From: Gracilibacteraceae bacterium
GTDB lineage: Bacteria > Bacillota > Desulfitobacteriia > Desulfitobacteriales > Syntrophobotulaceae
DNA length: 17,573 nt
Assembly: GCA_031255985.1 (NCBI GenBank)
Contig: JAIRRL010000207.1
Coordinates: 1 to 17,573, forward strand
Direction of reading: 5' to 3'
Every line of letters starts with the position of its first letter. Position 1 is the stretch's first letter. Made by a program: the position numbers and the translations under genes. The notes under the pieces were generated by a model. The model saw nothing but the letters and a program-made list of their open reading frames with translations, was not told where the DNA came from and made no database searches. This document shows positions 6,727 to 13,200 of the stretch, piece after piece.

Positions 6727-6755
6727 AGCCGAAGCGGTAAAATGAGTAAAATAAG

Positions 6756-7982
6756 TTAATTTTTGCCTGGCAATACGGAAAGATAATGGCCCAGCTTGGA
6801 TTTTTTCGTGACGAGATATTTCTTGTTTTCCGGGCGGGGGGTGATTTCGATCGGCACGCGCTCCGTCACTTCAATGCCGTAGCCTTCCAGGGCCACGATC
6901 TTGCGCGGGTTGTTGGTCATCAGGCGTACTTTTGTCACGCCCAGGTCGGCGAGGATCTGCGCCCCGATGCCGTAATCCCGCAGATCGGGGGCGAAGCCGA
7001 GGGCCAGGTTGGCTTCCACCGTGTCGCGCCCTTCCTCCTGGAGTTTGTAGGCTTTGATTTTGTTGAACAAACCGATGCCCCGGCCCTCCTGCCGCATGTA
7101 GAGCAGCAGTCCCCGCCCGGCCCGCTCGATTTGGGCCAGCGCGGCCGCCAGCTGGTCGCGGCAGTCGCAGCGGCGGGAGTGAAAAACGTCGCCGGTCAGG
7201 CATTCCGAGTGGACGCGCGCGAGAACCGGCTCGCCGTCTGAGATATCGCCTTTGAGCATGGCCAGGTGTTCCTGATGGTCGATAAAACTGCGGTAAGCGA
7301 CGGCGCTGAAATGGCCGTATTCCGTCGGCAGGTCGATTTTATCCGTGACTTCAATGAGTTTTTCGTGCCGCCGCCGGTGAAGAATCAGATCTTTGACCGT
7401 GATGAATTTCAGCTCGTGCCGCCGGGCGAAAAGGGCCAGGTCGGGAACGCGGGCCATCGTCCCGTCGTCCTTCATGATTTCGCACAGGACGCCCGCCGGG
7501 GTCAGGCCGGCCATCCGGGCCAGATCCACCGCCGCTTCCGTGTGGCCGGTGCGGACGAGTACGCCGCCTTCCCGCGCCTGGAGCGGAAAAATATGTCCCG
7601 GCCGCCGCAAATCCTCCGGCCGGCTGGCCGGGGCGGCGAGAATCCGGATGGTTTCCGCGCGCTCGTAAGCGGAAATGCCGGTCGTGCTGGAAGCGGCGTC
7701 AACACTGACGGTGAAGGCCGTGCCGTGCGGGTCGGTGTTGCGGTCAACCATCTGGTGCAGTTGCAGGGCGGTCAGTTTTTCCGCCGTCAGGGGGGCGCAG
7801 ATGAGGCCCCGCCCGTAAGTGGCCATGAAATTGACGGCGGCGGGAGTGACTTTTTCGGCGGCCATGATGAGATCGCCCTCGTTTTCCCGGTTTTCGTCGT
7901 CCACGACCACAATCATTTTGCCGGCGCTGATATCCGCCAGCGCTTCCTCAATAGTGTTGAAAACGGCAGTGTCTGATTCCAT
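6756..7982 (-). CDS. ribBA: Bifunctional DHBP synthase / GTP cyclohydrolase II
   Basis: A 408-residue fusion. The RibB half (1 to about 205) converts ribulose 5-phosphate to dihydroxybutanone phosphate; it shows DDENRENEGDL (28-38), HGTAFTVSVDA (86-96) and GHIFPLQAREGGVLVRTGHTE (129-149). The RibA half (about 206-408) opens the GTP ring; its zinc ligands are C261, C272 and C274 in the CLTGDVFHSRRCDC stretch, followed by RQEGRGIGL (297-305) and DLRDYGIGAQIL. All catalytic motifs of both halves are intact, so one protein supplies both starting branches of riboflavin synthesis. The SD AAGGAGGA lies 6 bases before the ATG. It follows ribE by 32 bases. The fused form is usual in Bacillota and many other groups. 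Confidence 0.97.
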   Translation of the reverse strand: MESDTAVFNTIEEALADISAGKMIVVVDDENRENEGDLIMAAEKVTPAAVNFMATYGRGLICAPLTAEKLTALQLHQMVDRNTDPHGTAFTVSVDAASSTTGISAYERAETIRILAAPASRPEDLRRPGHIFPLQAREGGVLVRTGHTEAAVDLARMAGLTPAGVLCEIMKDDGTMARVPDLALFARRHELKFITVKDLILHRRRHEKLIEVTDKIDLPTEYGHFSAVAYRSFIDHQEHLAMLKGDISDGEPVLARVHSECLTGDVFHSRRCDCRDQLAAALAQIERAGRGLLLYMRQEGRGIGLFNKIKAYKLQEEGRDTVEANLALGFAPDLRDYGIGAQILADLGVTKVRLMTNNPRKIVALEGYGIEVTERVPIEITPRPENKKYLVTKKSKLGHYLSVLPGKN

Positions 7983-8014
7983 TATTTTCCTCCTTGCTTA
8001 TGGCTGTGTAGGGC

Positions 8015-8788
8015 TTAAAATCCGTTTTGCCGCAAAAATTCCAAAGTCAGCCCGCCCGGCGGCGATGGCGAAGACGAAGGCGGTTCCGGCGGCGCTTGCC
8101 GGGACGCCGGTGATTCCGGCGGCGGAAAAGGGGAGCGGCGCCCTGTTTTGAGAAAATGGTCAACATATTTTCCCAAAACGTCTGTTTCCAGGTTGAGCAA
8201 AGCGCCGGGCCGGGCGCGCCCAAGCGTTGTTTCCCGCATGGTGTGGGGGATGACGGAGACGGTGAAGGCCGCCGCCGCCACCGTCACCAAGGTGAGGGAA
8301 ATCCCGTCCACGGCGATAGAGCCTTTGGGGATCATTTGGCGCAGCAGGGCGGGCGGGGCTTCGATCGTCAGGATTTCCGCGACGCCGGCCGGAGTTCGCC
8401 GCCGCAGGGCGCCGACGCCGTCCACATGGCCGCTCACGATATGGCCGCCCAGGCGGGAAGCGAGAGTGAGGGCGCGCTCCAGGTTGACGGGCGCGCCTGA
8501 AGTCAGGGCGCGCAGCGCGGTATGGCTCAAAGTTTCCGGCATGACGTCGGCGGTAAAACGGCCGCCGCCAGGCAAGGATGTGACCGTCAGGCACACGCCG
8601 TTAACGGCGATGCTGTCTCCTGTGACCGTGCCGGCAAGCGTTCGCTCCGCTTTGACCGTGAGCAGGGCGCTTTCCCGCCCTGTGTCAATTTTTTCCAAAA
8701 AGCCGAGTTCTTCTATTATCCCGGTAAAGATAAAATCACCGCCTTCAGGCCGGGGCGGGCGGGTCGTCCGCTCCGGCCGCTCCGACAT
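8015..8788 (-). CDS. ribE: Riboflavin synthase alpha chain
   Basis: It dismutates two lumazine molecules into riboflavin and the ribityl-uracil. Two repeated beta-barrel halves are visible: FTGIIEELG, GDSIAVNGVCLTV and SHTALRAL in the first; SGHVDGVG, GSIAVDGISLTLV and HTMRETTLG in the second. The ATG at 8788 has no SD and adds 19 residues rich in Arg and Pro. The family N terminus (MFTGIIEE) would begin at codon ATC (8731), which has the SD-like AAGGCGGTGAT just upstream, next to the ribD stop; the true start may be that rare codon (239 residues). The C terminus carries a Pro/Ser-rich linker of about 30 residues before the family ending LTLEFLRQNGF. Older Bacillus naming uses ribB or ribE for this gene. 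Confidence 0.92.
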   Translation of the reverse strand: MSERPERTTRPPRPEGGDFIFTGIIEELGFLEKIDTGRESALLTVKAERTLAGTVTGDSIAVNGVCLTVTSLPGGGRFTADVMPETLSHTALRALTSGAPVNLERALTLASRLGGHIVSGHVDGVGALRRRTPAGVAEILTIEAPPALLRQMIPKGSIAVDGISLTLVTVAAAAFTVSVIPHTMRETTLGRARPGALLNLETDVLGKYVDHFLKTGRRSPFPPPESPASRQAPPEPPSSSPSPPGGLTLEFLRQNGF

Positions 8789-9866
8789 ACGCGCTTATTT
8801 TGAGATCCGGGCCGATAAATTCCGCCGTCAAAGAGCGGAGGGGGACGGCGTCGGCCATCCGCTCCAGTTGCAGGCCCCGCAGCGGCGAAGGGCCGGCCCC
8901 GCCGATGAATTTGGGCGCTACGATGAACTCGATTTTGTCGATCAGCCCGGCGGCCAGCATATGGCCGGCCAGTTCGCCGCCGCCCTCCAGTAATACGCTG
9001 TTCCAGCCCCGCCGCGCTACGTCGCGCATCAACTCCGGCAGCGGCGGATGCTCCCCCGCCGCGTATTGCCAGACTTCGACGCCGGGACGGGCGGCGAGAG
9101 CCGCCCGCCGCGCGGCCGGGGCCCGCTCCCCCGCCGCCAGCAAACAAAGGGAGGCGGGGGAGCGGGGGAACAGCGCCCGCGCTTGATCGGGGACGGTTAA
9201 TTTCCCGTCTACGATCAAGCGCACAGGGTCGCGCCCGCCCGGCAGCCGGCAGGTTAAGGCGGGATCGTCCCGCCTTAACGTGCCGCTGCCCACCATGATT
9301 ACATCATGGTGAGTACGCAGCTCATGCGCGTACTGGCGGGCGCGGGGGCCGGAAACCCAGCGGGCGTCGCCGGAAGCGGCGGCGATTTTGCCGTCCAAGG
9401 TCATGGCGCATTTGTAGAGGACGAAGGGCAAGCCTTTGGTCATGACCTTGATAAAAGCTTCGTTGAGCCGCGCCGCTTCCGCCGCGAGCAGTCCCGTCTC
9501 CGCTGCGACGCCCGCCGCGCGCAGCCGGCGGTAGCCCCGGCCGGAAACAAGCGGGTTCGGGTCGGTCATGGCGCCGACTACGCGCCGGACGCCGGCGGCA
9601 ATCAGGGCGTCGCAGCAGGGCGGCGTCCGGCCGGAATGGGCGCAAGGTTCAAGCGTGACGTATACGTCGGCCCCGGCGGCCAGGGGCCCGGCTGCGCGCA
9701 AAGCCAGGATTTCCGCGTGGGGTTCGCCGGCTTTTGCGTGAAACCCCTCGCCGACGATGGCGCCGTCCCAGACGATTACGCAGCCGACCATGGGGTTGGG
9801 GCTGGTGCGGCCTTTGGCGCGGGCGGCAAGCTCCAAGGCCCGGCGCATGTATTTTTCCTCAGTCAT
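8745..9866 (-). CDS. ribD: Bifunctional diaminohydroxyphosphoribosylaminopyrimidine deaminase / reductase
   Basis: A 373-residue enzyme for the second and third steps after GTP ring opening. The deaminase half (1 to about 145) has the zinc site H50-A-E52, C75 (in TLEPCAH) and C84 (TPPCC). The reductase half (about 150-373) has KCAMTLDGKIA, GDARWVSG, VGSGTLRRDDP and LLEGGGELAG for NADPH and substrate binding. The ATG at 9866 (MTEEKYMRRAL) was chosen because GGAGG lies four bases upstream and the family begins here; the open frame continues upstream into the riboswitch and is not coding there. It is first in the operon, and its stop overlaps the start region of ribE, so the two are translationally coupled. 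Confidence 0.97.
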   Translation of the reverse strand: MTEEKYMRRALELAARAKGRTSPNPMVGCVIVWDGAIVGEGFHAKAGEPHAEILALRAAGPLAAGADVYVTLEPCAHSGRTPPCCDALIAAGVRRVVGAMTDPNPLVSGRGYRRLRAAGVAAETGLLAAEAARLNEAFIKVMTKGLPFVLYKCAMTLDGKIAAASGDARWVSGPRARQYAHELRTHHDVIMVGSGTLRRDDPALTCRLPGGRDPVRLIVDGKLTVPDQARALFPRSPASLCLLAAGERAPAARRAALAARPGVEVWQYAAGEHPPLPELMRDVARRGWNSVLLEGGGELAGHMLAAGLIDKIEFIVAPKFIGGAGPSPLRGLQLERMADAVPLRSLTAEFIGPDLKISAYVGAAGADDPPAPA

Positions 9867-9908
9867 GGCGCCTCCAATACGGGGAGAGAAGGGAAGGGAA
9901 GGGGATAG

Positions 9909-9939
9909 AATAGCAAACGCCCCGGACGTCTCCGGGGCG
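9909..9939 (-). terminator. Riboswitch expression-platform terminator
   Basis: CGCCCCGGA and TCCGGGGCG (9918-9939) make a perfect 9-bp stem with a 4-base loop. On minus it is followed by TTTGCTATT, a moderate T-tract, and then the ribD SD. An upstream hairpin (9961-9982, CTCCGGAAC / GTTCCGGAG) shares the CTCCGG/CCGGAG words with this stem. The two can therefore pair with each other instead, a plausible antiterminator. FMN binding should favour termination. Confidence 0.75.
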
Positions 9940-9988
9940 GAATGAAACACAAGCGCGGCGCTCCGGAACAATAGTTCCGGAGAACTTG

Positions 9989-10093
9989 TCTCTTCCCATC
10001 CAGACTGTAACTGTCGGCTCCGTAATCGCAACGGATCTGCCTTGCGGCTCGCGGGCTGTACCGCCGGTAAGGAATTGCACCTATCCCCAGAGA
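9989..10093 (-). promoter_or_regulatory. FMN riboswitch aptamer (RFN element)
   Basis: On the minus strand the conserved RFN blocks appear in order: GGGGATAGGTGCAATTCC, ACCGGCGGTA, AGCCCGCGAGC, GAGCCGACAGT and AGTCTGGATGGGAAGAGA. The closing stem P1 pairs TCTCT (10093-10089) with AGAGA (9993-9989). The position upstream of ribD with a terminator between fits FMN-dependent control of the whole riboflavin operon. Confidence 0.96.
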
Positions 10094-10121
10094 ATCATTA
10101 TGCGGTTGCTGACTGAGATTA

Positions 10122-10150
10122 ATTTTACCATGAACCCGCCGCCAAAGCAA
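10122..10150 (-). promoter_or_regulatory. Riboflavin operon promoter (TTGCTT-N17-TAAAAT)
   Basis: On the minus strand TTGCTT (10150-10145), a 17-base spacer and TAAAAT (10127-10122) precede the riboswitch by about 20-30 bases, so the transcript would begin just before the aptamer. Confidence 0.65.
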
Positions 10151-10172
10151 GGGGGGTTTTTCCAGAGATCAG

Positions 10173-10206
10173 GGCGCCGATGAATGGCACGCTTAATCAT
10201 CGCGCC
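10173..10206 (-). terminator. Possible weak terminator hairpin after the synthetase gene
   Basis: GGCGCGATGA and TCATC-GGCGCC pair with one bulged base around a 13-base loop, 66 bases after the synthetase stop and just ahead of the riboflavin promoter. No T-run follows on minus, so termination is uncertain. A second smaller pairing, CCAATC with GATTGG, lies at 10215-10246. Confidence 0.3.
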
Positions 10207-10271
10207 ACATTTTACCAATCTCGCCTGCTTGTCTTAAAGGGATTGGGCGGCTCCCCGCGTTCCAGATCCGC

Positions 10272-13200
10272 TTACTCCGGGGGCAGGCTGCGCAATATAT
10301 GGCTGGCTGTCATTTCCGGATGGATTTGGGTAAAATAATGCTTGGTGTCGGGGAAAAATATGAGGTTGACCGGGCGGCCGAAATATTTTTCCCAGCGGCT
10401 GCCGGTATCCACGTTTTTCAGCATCGGATCCGACCCGCCGCAAAGCGCGTGGACGGGGCAAGCGGGCGGACGCCGCCGTCCGGCGAGATAGCGGAAGAAA
10501 TAACCGGCGTCACGGCGGAACTGGCGGATTTCATTTTTGGTCAGCATAAAATATTTTTCAGAAAGATTCTGCAAATAGCGGTTGATGAAAAAATCCGGCG
10601 TGTAGTTCCAGGGATTGAAGAACCAGCCGTAAAAACCGATGCCCAGGGGCGGGGCCGAAGAAGCCAGGAATAGGCCGAGAATCGTAAATCCATTTTCTTC
10701 CATCAGGCGCGCCGTCTCAATTGCCAGAGCCGAGCCGACGCAGCAGCTGTAGACGATATAGCGGCGGTAGGGTTTTTGCTGCAACTCGGCCAGCAATGCG
10801 GCCGGGGAGGTGGAAGCCGTTTGGGCCGCCGCCAGCGGGATCCGGGCCTGGCGAAACATTTCGCCGGCCAGAGCGAAAAAAGCGCCGTAACTGCCGCCGC
10901 CGTAAGGGATGGCCAGGACAGCCGTATCGTTTTCCGTCGGATGAAACACATGGATCAGCCCTTGTTTGCGCAAACCGGCGTTCGCGGCCAAAGTCCGGAT
11001 CGTGGGAAAGAGGTAAAATTCCTCGGCCCGGATTTCGATGCCCGCGCCCGCGAGCTGGGTGACGACGCTCAGGATGGCGAGCGAGTCAAGGCCCGCTTCC
11101 GCCAGGCTGTCGGTCACGCCGAGTTCGCGGCCGCCCAGCGTTTTGCTGATGACGGCGGTCAAAATCTTTTCCATCTCCCCGATGGCCGGCAAGGAAGTCC
11201 GCGCCTCGGCTTCCGGCGGCGGCGCGGGCAGAGCAGCGAGGGCGGTTTTGTCCAACTTGCCGCTGCGGGTGTGGGGCAGCGCGTCCAAATGGCGGAAGGC
11301 GCGGGGAATCATAGGCACGGGCAGTTTGCCGCCCAGATAAGCCTGCCAGGCGGCCGGACTGATTTCCGCCATACCGGTGTAAAAAGCGGTCAGACTGCCG
11401 TCGCGCGGGATCACGGCGGCGTCCGTCACATCGGGATGAGAGCGCAGGGCGGTTTCGATTTCCGCCGGTTCCATCCGGCGGCCGTAGATTTTGATCTGAT
11501 CGTCGCGGCGGCCGTGAAAAAGGATGCGGCCGTCATGGCGCAGACTGCCCAGATCACCCGTTTTATACAGCCGCCCCCAGAGGGGATGCAGGACAAAACG
11601 GCCCGCGTCCTGGGCGGAATCGACATAGCCGGCGGCAAGCTGCCAGCCGCCGAAGGCCAGCTCGCCGGCGGGGCCGGGCGGCAAAAGGCGGTCGTGGGCG
11701 TCCAGGGCGTAGACCTCCGTGTTCCAGACCGGGCGGCCGAGCGGGATTTCCGTTTCCCCCGGCGCGCAGTCGTGGCGGAGGACGTCGATGGCGCATTCCG
11801 TGGGGCCGTAGAGGTTGTGCAAAGTCACGCCGTCAGGGAAGACTTCGTAAAAAAGCGCGCAAGTCTCAGGGGTGAGGGCTTCGCCGCTGACAAAAACCCG
11901 CCGCAGGGTGGGCAGGGCGATTCCGGTTTGGCGGACGCAGGTGAGGAAAAGATGGAGCAAAGAGGGGACAAAGTGGATTGTGCGCACTTCGGCCGCGTTG
12001 ATGTCCGCCGCCAGCAGCACCGGATCCAGTTCCGTTCCCGGGGGGGGGAGATAGAGCGAACGGCCGGTCATGAGCGGCCAGAAAAATTCCCAGACAGATA
12101 CATCAAAGGAATAATTTGTCTTTTGGATTAAAGTTTCCCCTTCCGCCAGCGGGTAGGCCGCCTCCATCCAGGCCAGGCGGTTGACGATGGCCCGGTGCTG
12201 AATTCGCGCTCCTTTGGGGCGGCCGGTGGAACCGGAAGTGTAGATGATATAAGCGGCGTCCTCCGGGCTCAAAGCTTCGCCGGCTCCGGCGGGAGAAGCA
12301 GGGGCCGGCGAAGCGGCCATGGTGGTGGAACCGGTGGGAGAGGCGGGGGCAGGAGAAGCGGGGGCAGGAGAGACGGGAGCGCCTGGCTGGCCCGGCTGGC
12401 CGGCCGACTCTGGCTCCGGCGCGGCGTTAGCGGCGGTTTCCGGCAGCGGGAGCGGCAGGGCGGGTATGCCGGGAGTGAAGCGGTCAGCGAAAGCGGGGGC
12501 GTAAAAAAGAAAGGCCGCGCCGGCGTCGGCCAAAATGAAGTCCACCCGTTCCTTGGGGGACGAGGTGTCGATGGGCAGGTAGGCGCAGCCGGCCAGCATA
12601 ATGCCGAGCAGGAGCGCCGGCAATTCCAGCCGGCGCTCCGTCATCACCGCCACGGCGCTCCCCCTGGGCGCGCCCCGCGCTCGCAAGAGCGCGGCGGCGG
12701 CGTTCGCCTGAGCGGCGAGGGCGGCGTAACTCATGCTGACCTCGCCGCAGCGAACGGCGCAGGCCCGCGGAACGCGGGCGGCGCGCTCCAGGATGTACGC
12801 TGGGAGCGGCCGTGGCGCGAAGGGGTGGCGGGTGGAGTTCAGGGCGGCCCAAAGAGCTTTATCCTCAGGCGCCAGGATGTCCAGATCCTTGAGCGGCAGA
12901 TCCGGGGCCGCCAGGATTTGCCCCAGGATATGAACATAGCGTTTATGCAGGGCGGCGGCGTCCGCGGCCGTAAAAAGCTCCAGCTGGTACTCGATTTGCA
13001 AAGAATAATAATCTATTTTTTGCAAATCCTCAATATGAAAATTCAGCGGCGTGCCGCATTGGCCGCTCTCGTACCAGATCGCCCGCATGGAGGGGGCGAA
13101 GGTGGGCCGGATTATCTGGTAAGCGAAAAGGACATTGTAAAGATTTTCCGTATGCGGGTAAGTTTCACGCAAATCGCGCAGCATCCGGGCCAGGGGGTAA

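Noticed and set aside
9867..10031. Upstream extension of ribD to 10031
   Set aside because: The added segment overlaps the riboswitch terminator and aptamer; the ATG at 9866 has its own SD and matches the family N terminus.
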